Part shown: positions 1-8,147 of the stretch, one piece after another
How the letters are laid out: each line of letters starts with the position of its first letter
Position numbering within the stretch: the stretch's first letter is position 1
Assembly: GCA_017442225.1 (NCBI GenBank)
Contig: JAFSAR010000015.1
Location: forward strand, 1-43,013
Source: Clostridia bacterium
Lineage (GTDB): Bacteria; Bacillota; Clostridia; Oscillospirales; Acutalibacteraceae
Reading direction: 5' to 3'
Length of the DNA stretch: 43,013 bases
Translations under genes and position numbers: made by a program
The notes under the pieces: generated by a model
What the model was told of the DNA's origin: nothing
Database searches by the model: none
What the model saw: the letters and a program-made list of their open reading frames with translations, nothing else

Positions 1-3000
1 CATAGAGTCCGAACTGTACATTTGTGATTTCACCGTTAGAGCCAATATTGAAGATATCGTCATGTTCCATTGTCTTTTTAAGGTCAATAACAATCTTCTG
101 TCGCTCGTTAGTAAAGGATGCGGATGTGCTTGTAATCTCAATATGCTCTCCGGCATATACGAGTTCAACATTTACAGACTCTTTATTGATAATCATACCG
201 TATGGTGCATTAACTTCACGGATTTCGTATTTGCCGAGATAGAGAGGCTCGGTTGTTGCAGTTCCGTCTTTACCAGTAGTAACGGTTGCGACTACCTGAC
301 CTTTAGTATATCTGACTGTTCCGTCAAGAGTGATTACATCCTCAACAGCGATTACCTCGTAAACCGCACCTTCCAAGCCTTTAATTTCATATACAGGCTG
401 ATAGATTCCGTCCTTTTCGGTTACAGAGGAGAAGACCTCACCGAACTTCGAGATGGTGATTGTTCCTTTCTGTGCGTAGTTTTTCTTAACTACAGTTACA
501 AGGTCAGTAGAGCCATCCACCTTAAAGGCTACGGGAGTGCTATCGAGAACATAACCGAAGCAGGTGTTCTGCTCAATGATTTCATAGTTTCCGTAAGGCA
601 ATGCATACGGAAGCATGAGCTTTCCGGTAGTATCGGTGTAATAGATTTCAATATCCATCGGAGTCGGATAGTTAATGTGCTGAATTACATATTCACCTGT
701 GTCGGTGTTGCGAACCTTAAAGCCAATACCGGATGCAGGGATAATTTTGCCTGTTTCGGCATCCTTCTTTACGATTTCGATTTCTGCTTCAAAGGTTGCA
801 TTGTTGATAAGGTAACGGTATGTTTTTCCGTCCTCATTGATGCGAACATCAAAGGGAGGCATAAACTCTTTACCTTCAAGACCTTTAATCTGTTTTACGG
901 TATATACACCGTAAGGCAACCAATCGGGAGTTTCAGCAAAACCGTATTCATCGGTTTCGAGTAAGGCTCTTTCGGTTTCTCTTGCATTCTCATATGAACC
1001 TGCACTCTTGAGGAATACCTCGAAGACAGCGTTTTCTTCGGGATGCTCAATCTGAGTTGAACCGTCATCAGCGTGTTTGATTAATGCAATCTTTCCTCTG
1101 ATAATTGCTTCGTAAACATCGATATACTCGGTGTTAAGCTCTACAGTATAGTTTCCGGGATGAGCGTCCACATAGTAAACTGTCGGATCAAGCAAATATC
1201 CTTCACTTGCAGTGATTTCTTTGATAGTCCATTCGTTGTTATCTCCGCAAGGATAATACTTGGTAATAAACCAACCGTTTTTGTCTGTCGTATAGGTGTC
1301 AACGAGGTCGCCGTTTTTATATACACCGTATACTGCACCTTCAAGAGTCGCATCACCCTGAGTTTCACCGTAAGGCCAACCCAAGTCATCTACCACCTCA
1401 TCAGAGGAGGGGGTGTCAAGAGACATTACCACAGGAACAAGGCCATTATCTTCTTCGGGATTTCCCCAATAGAGATAACCGTCCACCTTGAAGACATCGG
1501 CTCTCCATTTTTTAAGGATGTTTTCTACCGATGCACCTGTAACGGTATCCCATGCAATATCCACAGTCTGCTTGGCAGGTACAACATAACGAGTAGGTGT
1601 ATTTACTTCCTGTAAGGTGTAATTTTTACCGATGAGGATATCTTCGAATACAGCAACACCGTTTGCATCGGTATATGCGGTTTCATCAACCTTAATACCC
1701 GAATCGGATGTTCCTGTAAGTCTGAATCTCATATCTTCAACGAAGCCGTCTTCGGAAGTCTTCTGCACACGAAGGTCGCCGCGCTTGAGTTCGTTATAAA
1801 ACGACTTGTTGGTCACTTCGTTCCAAGCGATTGAAACCGACTGAGCTGCAGGTGTGATATAATAATCTTTTGTATCTACTTCGGTTACTGTGTAAGAAGA
1901 GTGACCTGTGATGAGTACATCTTCGAAGAGTGCAACACCGTTTGCATTGGTAGCTGCGGTCAAGTCAATTTTTTCACCACTGAGAGAGGTTCCGGTCAAG
2001 CGGAATTTGATGCCTTCGACCATACCGTCTTCACTCGTCTTGGTGATCTTTAAGTCACCGCGCTTTAATTTGTTGTATACGGAGGCTTCGGTTGTCTTGT
2101 TCCATTCAACCGCCACCGACTGAGAAGCAGGAACTTCGTATCGGGCGGCAGTATTAACCTCGGTTAAGGTGTATTTAACATTTCCGCTAATAAGGACATC
2201 CGAGAAGGTGGCAATACCTTTTGCATTGGTTACAGCATACTGTTCGATTGTTTCTCCGCTAAGAGAAGCACCTGACAGTTTGAACTGCATACCTTCAACA
2301 AGACCGTCTTCGCTTGTCTTTGTAACCTTGAGGTTACCGCGCTTGAGGGTGTTGCTGAAATTGACTGTTGCAGTCTGACCGCTTACAACGGTTACTGACT
2401 TACTGTCTTGAGGTTCATATTTGTTGATAGATTCTTCGGTTACAGTGTAAGTGCCGGGTTTGAGGTCTTTGACAGTAATCTGACCGCCGTTGGCAGTAGT
2501 CACAGTCTTATTGACACCGTTACCCGTAATGGTGAAGTCAATGCCGTCAACCTTGCCGTCTTCACTTGTTTTAACAATCTTGCAGTTGCCGGGGATAAGC
2601 TCGTTTACTGCATTAATTGTTATTGTTTTATTGGGCGTGGAGCTGTCAAGGGTAACCGTCCAAGAGGAAGTTCCAGATGCTCTATAGTTGGTTGGGAACA
2701 CGGTTTCTTTAATGGTATAAGTACCAAAATCAGCAGTTACACTTGCATATCCGTTTGCATTTGTGGGGCCAATGGTGAGTTTTTCTCCGGTGGTACTCGT
2801 TACAGTAAAAATTGCACCTGCAAGGGCTTTGCCATTATCATCCTTTTTATAGATTTCAATGTCGCCAGAGCCAGAGAATGTACCGTCTGCAAAATGGAAG
2901 TATGCGTTGGGATAGGAAGCCTTTGCACCATTGGAAGAGTCGCTCATCCACTTTACAGGCATAATTTCGGGGCCTCGGTCATTTCCTACATGGATGAGGA

Positions 3001-3649
3001 AGTCTGTACCGTTATATGTTCCCGAATATACTGCGATATGGGTGTGCGAGTTCTCATCGTTACCGAAAATAATCAAGTCGCCGGGGGCGAGTTTGTTTCG
3101 GTCTACATTAGATGAACTTGTACCAATTTTTTCAATCTTGCCTTCGTTTGCAAGTTTATTGAGGGCAGTCTGCCAAGTAATAACAGCCTGCGAGTTCATT
3201 CCTGTTGCATCAATAGCCGTTCTGATATACTGTGTATCGATGCCTTCAATATTGGGCATATAGTTAAGCACAAAATATGTTACGAAGGAAGCACAGCAAA
3301 GACCTTTACTCTTAAAAGTTGCGATATCGGGTGCTTTACCTGTCACAGTCGAACTGTCTGCAACGGTTTCTTTACCCGATGTACTTGTGCCATAGTTAAT
3401 GCCCGACAATACCGAAGTTGGTGTTCTTGAACCGTAACTTCCGGACTGATACAAAGTACCATCATCCTTCTGCTTCTGAACATCATAGCCTGTATATTCA
3501 AGAGCACGAAGAATGGCGTGGTCGACCATGTTATCGGGGAGGTCTGATGCAACAGCAGCAAACGCACTCATAGGCATTGCCATCACGCACATTACGATTG
3601 CAAGCACCATTGCCAAGCCCTTTTTCCAATTCTTCTTGATATAATTCAT
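1..3649 (-). CDS. Secreted NlpC/P60-like peptidase with many SpaA/Cna-B repeats (C-terminus outside window)
   Basis: An open frame runs from the ATG at 3649 to the left edge, giving 1216 residues without a stop. Residues 1-27 are a signal peptide (basic MNYIKKNWKK start, hydrophobic core, cut near AFA/A). Residues about 95-235 look like an NlpC/P60 or CHAP-type cysteine peptidase, with a GLCCASFV motif (Cys118/119) and HTHIAVY (His204). From about residue 260 the protein is a chain of about nine prealbumin-like SpaA/Cna-B domains. Three of these, starting near 437, 529 and 620, are close copies of about 91 residues opening with a KRG(N/D)LK..KTSEDG motif. Cna-B domains usually form Lys-Asn isopeptide bonds and build stalks or adhesins. 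A ribosome site AAAGGA precedes the ATG. A peptidoglycan hydrolase plus stalk fits a surface protein of a conjugative element. A sortase signal may lie beyond the edge. The family call is firm; the role is inferred. Confidence 0.85.
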   Translation of the reverse strand, partial: MNYIKKNWKKGLAMVLAIVMCVMAMPMSAFAAVASDLPDNMVDHAILRALEYTGYDVQKQKDDGTLYQSGSYGSRTPTSVLSGINYGTSTSGKETVADSSTVTGKAPDIATFKSKGLCCASFVTYFVLNYMPNIEGIDTQYIRTAIDATGMNSQAVITWQTALNKLANEGKIEKIGTSSSNVDRNKLAPGDLIIFGNDENSHTHIAVYSGTYNGTDFLIHVGNDRGPEIMPVKWMSDSSNGAKASYPNAYFHFADGTFSGSGDIEIYKKDDNGKALAGAIFTVTSTTGEKLTIGPTNANGYASVTADFGTYTIKETVFPTNYRASGTSSWTVTLDSSTPNKTITINAVNELIPGNCKIVKTSEDGKVDGIDFTITGNGVNKTVTTANGGQITVKDLKPGTYTVTEESINKYEPQDSKSVTVVSGQTATVNFSNTLKRGNLKVTKTSEDGLVEGMQFKLSGASLSGETIEQYAVTNAKGIATFSDVLISGNVKYTLTEVNTAARYEVPASQSVAVEWNKTTEASVYNKLKRGDLKITKTSEDGMVEGIKFRLTGTSLSGEKIDLTAATNANGVALFEDVLITGHSSYTVTEVDTKDYYITPAAQSVSIAWNEVTNKSFYNELKRGDLRVQKTSEDGFVEDMRFRLTGTSDSGIKVDETAYTDANGVAVFEDILIGKNYTLQEVNTPTRYVVPAKQTVDIAWDTVTGASVENILKKWRADVFKVDGYLYWGNPEEDNGLVPVVMSLDTPSSDEVVDDLGWPYGETQGDATLEGAVYGVYKNGDLVDTYTTDKNGWFITKYYPCGDNNEWTIKEITASEGYLLDPTVYYVDAHPGNYTVELNTEYIDVYEAIIRGKIALIKHADDGSTQIEHPEENAVFEVFLKSAGSYENARETERALLETDEYGFAETPDWLPYGVYTVKQIKGLEGKEFMPPFDVRINEDGKTYRYLINNATFEAEIEIVKKDAETGKIIPASGIGFKVRNTDTGEYVIQHINYPTPMDIEIYYTDTTGKLMLPYALPYGNYEIIEQNTCFGYVLDSTPVAFKVDGSTDLVTVVKKNYAQKGTITISKFGEVFSSVTEKDGIYQPVYEIKGLEGAVYEVIAVEDVITLDGTVRYTKGQVVATVTTGKDGTATTEPLYLGKYEIREVNAPYGMIINKESVNVELVYAGEHIEITSTSASFTNERQKIVIDLKKTMEHDDIFNIGSNGEITNVQFGLY
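1555..2400 (-). repeat. Three tandem SpaA/Cna-B coding repeats
   Basis: Within the large surface gene, three successive units of about 270-275 bp encode similar domains. Each starts with KRG(N/D)L(K/R) and KTSEDG, passes through an (A/T)(N/D)A(K/N)G(I/V)A(T/L/V)F motif, and ends with a W(N/D) pair before the next unit. The copies differ at many third positions and some first positions, so this is an old duplication rather than a recent slippage product. Such repeats change number easily between strains. Confidence 0.75.
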
Positions 3650-3674
3650 TATCTAATCATCCTTTCAAGTCATA

Positions 3675-3711
3675 AATAAAAAATACCGCCTGATTTATCA
3701 TCAAGCGGTAT
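3675..3711 (-). terminator. Hairpin terminator after the CAP lipoprotein gene
   Basis: On the minus strand an ATACCGC / GCGGTAT stem with an inner TGAT/ATCA pairing is followed by a T run. It lies after the stop of the CAP-domain gene and only about 26 bases before the surface-protein gene start. No promoter is visible between the two, so it may be a leaky terminator that lowers expression of the surface gene. Confidence 0.7.
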
Positions 3712-3725
3712 ATAGTGTATTAAGT

Positions 3726-4607
3726 TTAGCCACCATAGTTTTCTTTGCTCATACAGATGCAACCATACCATCTTTCTGTAGATTCGTCATAATATATCCC
3801 TACGCCCATATATTGATATTTTGACTGACCAACATAATTCCAATGCACACTACTGTTCTTAAAGCCAGTTGCGATGGCAGAGGCTATTTGGTCCGCCGTT
3901 CCATACCAATCTCCTTTACAAAGGGCTTCTTTATCAAACCCTTCGTAATAGTTATCTGTTTCGGGTAATCCGTAAGGAGTAAGATCTACATACATACCAT
4001 ATTTCAATTCCGTGCTTGTTGTACGGGGATGCACATGCTCATAGTTACTAACGAGTTGTTTTGCACGATACCTTGCTACATCGTTCAATCCGTTTAGGAC
4101 AATAGCACTTGATTGACCTTGTGCCACACGATATTGATTGATGTATTCAACAACTTTACTCTCCACTTCTTGAGCAGTCGGTGTTTTTATTTTCACCGGT
4201 TCAGTATCCTCGACAGGCTTATGCGTTTCTTGTGCAGGTTCATCCGTAGTTGATTCATCGGTTTTTTCGGTAGTTTTGATGGATTCTGTTTTGGTTGCAG
4301 ATGAGCTTTCGGTCTTTTTAGGTGGTTCAACCGTAGTTTCAACAGTCTTTTTTTCTGTTGGTTTTGTTTCCACATTGCCTTTCGATTCAGAAGAGGGTAT
4401 GGAGTTATCGGTCGTTTTTTCGGAGTGAACGGTAGTTGTGTCAACACTTTTATCTTTTTGTTCTTCGCTTGTTGTTACACTTGTCGTATCACTCGAGATA
4501 ATTCCGCTTTCTTCTTTTTCTGATTGTGCAGGGGCTTGGTTGCTACACGCAATAAGTGTTACGCAGAGCATAACTGCCATAATAATCGCAATTACTCTTT
4601 TCGCCAT
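3726..4607 (-). CDS. CAP-domain (SCP/PR1-like) lipoprotein
   Basis: 293 residues from ATG 4607, chosen because GAGGTGAT lies six bases upstream; an in-frame start 13 codons earlier has no ribosome site. Residues 1-21 form a lipoprotein signal with the lipobox LIAC, so Cys at about 21 should carry lipid. Residues about 25-140 are low-complexity, rich in Ser, Thr, Glu, Lys and Pro, a flexible wall-spanning linker. Residues about 145-293 match the CAP fold: an opening YINQYR helix, an EHVHP motif with the conserved His, a later VHWNYV segment and a YMGVGIYY strand. Bacterial CAP proteins are secreted and their activity is mostly unknown. It stands between a SpoVG-like gene and the large surface protein, so it is probably part of the element's cell-surface module. 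Confidence 0.85.
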   Translation of the reverse strand: MAKRVIAIIMAVMLCVTLIACSNQAPAQSEKEESGIISSDTTSVTTSEEQKDKSVDTTTVHSEKTTDNSIPSSESKGNVETKPTEKKTVETTVEPPKKTESSSATKTESIKTTEKTDESTTDEPAQETHKPVEDTEPVKIKTPTAQEVESKVVEYINQYRVAQGQSSAIVLNGLNDVARYRAKQLVSNYEHVHPRTTSTELKYGMYVDLTPYGLPETDNYYEGFDKEALCKGDWYGTADQIASAIATGFKNSSVHWNYVGQSKYQYMGVGIYYDESTERWYGCICMSKENYGG

Positions 4608-4682
4608 AAATATCACCTCAACTACACAATACCGAAATACATTCAAAAGTCCAGCAAATTATCGATTTTTTAACAATAAAGC

Positions 4683-5132
4683 CTACATTGTCTGCTCAAA
4701 GGCAGGTTCCTCGTCTTCATCGAGGTCTTCACCCTCAGATTGTTCCTCATCCTGAGTCTGTTCGAGCTTCTGTTCATAGGCATCAAGGATGTATCCGTTA
4801 AGGGCTTCACGAGCCTCTTTGGTTACAGGATGGAAGTCCTCATAAAACTTGCCGTCTGAACCTTTGTGTCCGGGATAGAGCACCTGCAATCCCTTTTCGC
4901 CGCCGTCATACACCTTGAAGCCGTGCTGTGCAAAATGATTACCAATGGTTACACTTGCGTTAGCCTTAATTTTGCTTTCGGGGTTGTCATTGAGACGGTC
5001 GATCTTTGCAGAGATGAAAGGAACTTTATACTGCGGTCTTTCATTTTCCACAGGAGCAGGAGTGTTCTGCTGTTCAATTTTCTTGTCGTTTGTCTTGGGT
5101 GCTTTTGCACCGGTTGTTTTCTTAGTTGCCAT
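4683..5132 (-). CDS. SpoVG-family protein with charged tails
   Basis: 149 residues. The central part (about 35-125) matches the SpoVG family: PFISAKI start, a KIKANASVTIGNHFAQHGFKV stretch, GLQVLYPG, and HPVTKEAREALNGYILDAYE near the end. SpoVG proteins bind nucleic acid and act as regulators. Copies on mobile elements are common in Clostridia and are longer than the roughly 95-residue chromosomal protein. Here a Lys/Pro/Asn-rich N-terminal tail and a strongly acidic C-terminal tail (about 128-149) flank the domain. It follows the YodL-DUF3846 gene by about 20 bases and has a GGAGG site at its ATG. It is probably a regulator or single-strand-binding accessory of the element, which is inference. 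Confidence 0.8.
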   Translation of the reverse strand: MATKKTTGAKAPKTNDKKIEQQNTPAPVENERPQYKVPFISAKIDRLNDNPESKIKANASVTIGNHFAQHGFKVYDGGEKGLQVLYPGHKGSDGKFYEDFHPVTKEAREALNGYILDAYEQKLEQTQDEEQSEGEDLDEDEEPAFEQTM

Positions 5133-5152
5133 TATAATTTACCTCCAATTTT

Positions 5153-5824
5153 TTAAATTCCAGTTATAATTGTAATGCCCATATCGGCTTCTACCTCTGC
5201 CTGAGAGATTTGCTCAGGCTCTTTGAATGCATCCATATATTTCGTCACCTCCTCATCAGTTAGTCCTCTAAAGTCATCACTGGTAAGACCGCAAACAAAG
5301 AACGGTCCGGCAATAATTGTATTGCCAAGGTTGACTGTTCGGTTGCCTTCCATACCAATGAGCTTTCCTTCTTCATTGCAGACAAAGCAAACATTATCGT
5401 CATCATAAGGATAAACAGCCTCAATTAAACCTTTTACGGCTCGTTGTTCACCTTTAAGTGTATGTTCGATTTCTGCAATAAAGGGTGGTTTGTTGGGTTC
5501 TACATAGACTACTCGCATAAGATTATCGGGTTTGTGCGCCTTGGATTCATCGAATGGAACTTCCTTAAAGCCAAAAGGCTGACAATAATGCGCCTTTCCG
5601 TCCATAACAACCACATCCGAAACCGAGAGGGAGTGACCTCTAAATAGCGGATGCTGTTCTGTATTGAAACGGGTATAAATTGCTTCAAGATTGTTTTCTT
5701 CGATTTCAGCATCAAACACTTCATCATAAGCGGAGGGGTCTGGCGACTGACCATCTTTAAGTTTCATAAACTTATTGCGGTCGTTATCACGGTCGCCGTT
5801 GATTTGATAAATTTTCACGCGCAT
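5153..5824 (-). CDS. YodL-domain plus DUF3846 fusion protein
   Basis: 223 residues from ATG 5824. This start is chosen because GAAGGTG lies seven bases upstream and the previous gene's TAA ends one base before it; a GTG three codons upstream is the alternative. Residues 1-about 95 match the YodL domain (KIYQING start, AIYTRFN, then GHSLSVSDVV). Residues about 110-205 match DUF3846 (MRVVYVEP, FVCNEEGKLIGMEGNR, IIAGPFFVCG). Both are of unknown function and are typical of the accessory genes of Tn1549-like conjugative elements and related plasmids, usually beside DUF3849, SpoVG-like and methyltransferase genes, as here. Family assignment is confident; no biochemical role can be given. Confidence 0.8.
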   Translation of the reverse strand: MRVKIYQINGDRDNDRNKFMKLKDGQSPDPSAYDEVFDAEIEENNLEAIYTRFNTEQHPLFRGHSLSVSDVVVMDGKAHYCQPFGFKEVPFDESKAHKPDNLMRVVYVEPNKPPFIAEIEHTLKGEQRAVKGLIEAVYPYDDDNVCFVCNEEGKLIGMEGNRTVNLGNTIIAGPFFVCGLTSDDFRGLTDEEVTKYMDAFKEPEQISQAEVEADMGITIITGI

Positions 5825-5825
5825 T

Positions 5826-6539
5826 TTATACACCTTCCATCTTTATACCCGAGCTTTCTTCGGGTTCGTAATATTCCTTCAGTTTTTCTTGCGCCCACTC
5901 GGGAATTAAGTCTTCTTTGAGACAGCCAATGAAGTCCTGTCTTCTAAAAGTGGCACGCTCATCATCTTTAATGAAAACGCCCATTATAGAAGTACCTATT
6001 CTGTCGGGATAACATCCAAAACCGCTTGTTGCAAGGAACAACTGAAAATCCGATGTTTTGTATTCATCCTTTAATGTTGAAGGTTTAAGAACAAGGACTT
6101 TATCCTCATAATTTCCTTCATCATTACAATGAGTTTTGTCGTATAGACCAAGGGTTTGAAATTCTTTGCGGACTCGGTCAACAAACATATTCACTAAGCC
6201 GGGATGTTCTTCAACGGCAAAGTGCCAATTGATATCGTCACTGGGGATATAAAAATTGTTTGCCCAATCTTTATTTTCCTGACTAAATCTGCCGTCTTCA
6301 CTATGCTGTTGAATAGTGTCAGCCAAGACATGATTTACACGGTCATAGCCAAATTCAGCAATGATACCTTTGGCGGCATCAGTGTTTAGGATATTGTTGT
6401 TGTAGTTATCCGTGATAGCCTTTTCAATAGCCCTTGCACACACGCAATTTTCTTTATAACTATTGCGCCATTTATCTTCTTCGCCTAAATTAATAGCTTC
6501 TTTGAGCGACCATTTATAGAGGGGTTTATGTTCAGCCAT
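5826..6539 (-). CDS. DUF3849-family element protein
   Basis: 237 residues from ATG 6539, which has AAGGTG about nine bases upstream; an in-frame GTG four codons earlier is less well placed. It overlaps the stop of the AbrB-like gene by eight bases. The segment from about residue 45 to 115 resembles DUF3849: NNNILNTDAAKGIIAEFGYDR, then VLADTIQQH, RFSQENKDWANNFYIP. The family is widespread on clostridial conjugative elements, usually next to YodL and DUF3846 proteins. A poorly conserved second half contains Cys/His residues with no clear metal-binding pattern. The protein is soluble and without signal peptide. Function is unknown. Confidence 0.7.
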   Translation of the reverse strand: MAEHKPLYKWSLKEAINLGEEDKWRNSYKENCVCARAIEKAITDNYNNNILNTDAAKGIIAEFGYDRVNHVLADTIQQHSEDGRFSQENKDWANNFYIPSDDINWHFAVEEHPGLVNMFVDRVRKEFQTLGLYDKTHCNDEGNYEDKVLVLKPSTLKDEYKTSDFQLFLATSGFGCYPDRIGTSIMGVFIKDDERATFRRQDFIGCLKEDLIPEWAQEKLKEYYEPEESSGIKMEGV

Positions 6540-6834
6540 CAACTTTTGCACCTTCTTTCTTCGCCCACAATAAATTCAAATAAATTGTAGCCTTGCGCTG
6601 TTGTTCGGGGGTGAGGCTATCGAGGAAGTCTTCGATAGAGATATCGTTAGTTTCATCAAAGCACTCGGGAGTGCAACCGCCACACAGTTTTTCCTTGCGA
6701 ACTATAATTGTATTCACATCCTTTTCCTCAAAGGATAAGATATCGTTATACCCGATTTTATTGCGGACTCTAATTTCATAGGGGATAGTAATTCGTCCTC
6801 GTTTGCCGAGGACACGCACAATCTTTCTGTTCAT
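6532..6834 (-). CDS. AbrB/MazE/SpoVT-type DNA-binding protein
   Basis: 100 residues. Residues 1-48 show the swapped-hairpin AbrB fold: VRVLGKRGRITIPYEIRVRNKIGYNDILSF in outline, with the RGRITIP turn that marks the family. A CGGCTPEC cluster follows at about 52-59, then a helical tail. AbrB-type proteins bind DNA as dimers and usually repress promoters, or act as antitoxins. No toxin gene is adjacent, so a regulator of the element is more likely. AAGGAG precedes the ATG, and the stop overlaps the DUF3849 start by eight bases, so the two are probably translated together. Confidence 0.8.
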   Translation of the reverse strand: MNRKIVRVLGKRGRITIPYEIRVRNKIGYNDILSFEEKDVNTIIVRKEKLCGGCTPECFDETNDISIEDFLDSLTPEQQRKATIYLNLLWAKKEGAKVDG

Positions 6835-6848
6835 TCAAATCACACTCC

Positions 6849-7121
6849 TTAAATATCGATAGTACATTTCTTGCAATGCCAACAGAAATTGGGACAGAGG
6901 ACACATTTCTCGGGGAGACTAAGGTCTATATCGTCATCTTCTTCATCCACAGCCTCGTCTTCGGTATCATCAAACTCGTCTTCAAGTTCTTCGTCATCAA
7001 GAACTCGAACCCTGATTCTGCCGTCCTCATAATAAGTTTCAAAAGCGGTATCTTCATCAATACCAAGTGTTTTTAACAGTTCTTCCGACAGCGGAAAACT
7101 GAATTCAGTTTTATATTCCAT
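6849..7121 (-). CDS. Small AbrB-like protein with acidic linker and Cys-rich tail
   Basis: 90 residues. The N-terminal half (FSFPLSEELLKTLGIDED, then YYEDGRIRVRVL) resembles an AbrB/MazE-type beta-hairpin domain but lacks the usual RGRITIP turn. Residues about 42-70 are almost all Asp and Glu. The tail carries five cysteines spaced C-x2-C-x3-C-x2-C-x2-C, suited to zinc or an iron-sulfur cluster. It lies 14 bases upstream of the second AbrB-like gene and has a clear AAAAGGAG site. The pairing suggests two related small regulators. Metal binding and DNA binding are inferences from pattern only. Confidence 0.65.
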   Translation of the reverse strand: MEYKTEFSFPLSEELLKTLGIDEDTAFETYYEDGRIRVRVLDDEELEDEFDDTEDEAVDEEDDDIDLSLPEKCVLCPNFCWHCKKCTIDI

Positions 7122-7135
7122 ACAAATTCTCCTTT

Positions 7136-8062
7136 TTAGTAATCATATTGAAAGTCAAATAGTGTTAACTGTCGGGACTGTTCCAACAGATAATTGCTGT
7201 TCGTTTCTGCCTGTTTGCAAAGGTCATAATTGCCTATAAGCAGTTCTTCGAACATTTCGCCGGGCTTGGTGCTTTGAAGCATATTGTGTAATCGTTCTTT
7301 CACATAGGTATCAAACCCATATTTATCAGCAAGTTCCTTGATATAAGGGTCGTTGTTATATGTGATAATGAACTTACACTCGCCGTTATATTTCTCATGA
7401 ATTCCATTCATAAACTCAAACAGCTTCGCATGTTCATCGCTACCAAAACTGGCTTTTTGATAGTAATTCTCCGTACCTTTGTACGGGGGATCGAGCAAAA
7501 TAAAAGTATCCTTACCCGCAGCATAGGAAATGCAATCTTTATAATCTCGATGCATAATGACCGCATTCCTCAGTCTGCTACAAGCTGCTACCAGTCTGCC
7601 GAACCTTTTTGTCATGTCTTTCTTTGCAATGGCAAAGGTCTTTCCTGTGGAGGAGAAGCTGAAAATCTGATTTTCAAAGAAAGCAACCGCTTTTTCGATA
7701 TCTGACCAATCTGCATTTTCAATAATTATCGATGTTTCGGTAATGTCATCGAGAATGTTTGGGACATCTGCAAGCATGGCCTTATTAGCCTTAAACAGTT
7801 GCTCTGAATTGAAAGAAAGATAAAGGCGACCAATCAAATATGCTAATTTTTCACTGCGTTGTAAAACTCGAAAGAACTTAACCAAATCTCCGTTATAGTC
7901 GTTGATTATTTCTCGTTCTGACGGTTTTTTACGCAAAAAAACCTCCGCACTACCCATGCAAGGTTCTACATAGGTTTTGTGCGGAGGCATAAATGCATCT
8001 ATGGTTGTGTAAATACAGCCTTTGCTTCCAGTCCAAGGGAGTGGGCTTACTGAGCCGGACAA
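7136..8062 (-). CDS. Dam-family adenine-N6 DNA methyltransferase (orphan)
   Basis: 308 residues starting at TTG 8062, placed nine bases after a perfect AAAGGAGG site. It shows the D12 class alpha methylase order: PLPWTGSKG near residue 8, the SAM-binding YVEPCMGSAEVFL at about 31-43, and the catalytic DPPY in FILLDPPYKG near 192-195. Members methylate adenine, commonly in GATC. No restriction endonuclease gene is nearby, so it probably protects the element from host restriction or changes host expression. An unusual feature is a strong hairpin followed by seven T inside codons 25-43 (separate entry). The upstream 8103-8147 terminator suggests its own or a read-through transcript. Confidence 0.9.
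   Translation of the reverse strand: MSGSVSPLPWTGSKGCIYTTIDAFMPPHKTYVEPCMGSAEVFLRKKPSEREIINDYNGDLVKFFRVLQRSEKLAYLIGRLYLSFNSEQLFKANKAMLADVPNILDDITETSIIIENADWSDIEKAVAFFENQIFSFSSTGKTFAIAKKDMTKRFGRLVAACSRLRNAVIMHRDYKDCISYAAGKDTFILLDPPYKGTENYYQKASFGSDEHAKLFEFMNGIHEKYNGECKFIITYNNDPYIKELADKYGFDTYVKERLHNMLQSTKPGEMFEELLIGNYDLCKQAETNSNYLLEQSRQLTLFDFQYDY
7935..7987 (-). promoter_or_regulatory. Terminator-like hairpin inside the dam-type gene
   Basis: On the minus strand a 9 bp perfect stem (CCTCCGCAC at 7987-7979 with GTGCGGAGG at 7950-7942) is extended by an inner stem ACCTATG / CATGGGT with one G-T pair. It is followed at once by seven T (7941-7935). This is the form of an intrinsic terminator, yet it sits about 25 codons inside an open, conserved coding region. 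It could attenuate the methyltransferase when translation is slow or absent. Confidence 0.45.
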
Positions 8063-8102
8063 TATAACCGACCTCCTTTCGATAGGGAGGCAGTTGCGTA
8101 AT

Positions 8103-8147
8103 AAAACAAAAACAGGCCGTTTTTGTGTTTACACACGCAAACGGCCT
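8103..8147 (-). terminator. Terminator between the 50-residue gene and the dam-type gene
   Basis: On the minus strand AGGCCGTTT pairs with AAACGGCCT around an inner GTGT/ACAC stem, followed by GTTTTTGTTTTATT. It closes the transcript coming from the 11.06-8.16 kb genes and precedes the adenine methyltransferase. Confidence 0.75.

Noticed and set aside
62..3263. Several long plus-strand open frames (up to 300 codons) in 1-3300
   Set aside because: They are antisense to the continuous minus-strand surface protein, have no ribosome sites, and give protein sequences without family marks. They result from the codon use of the real gene.
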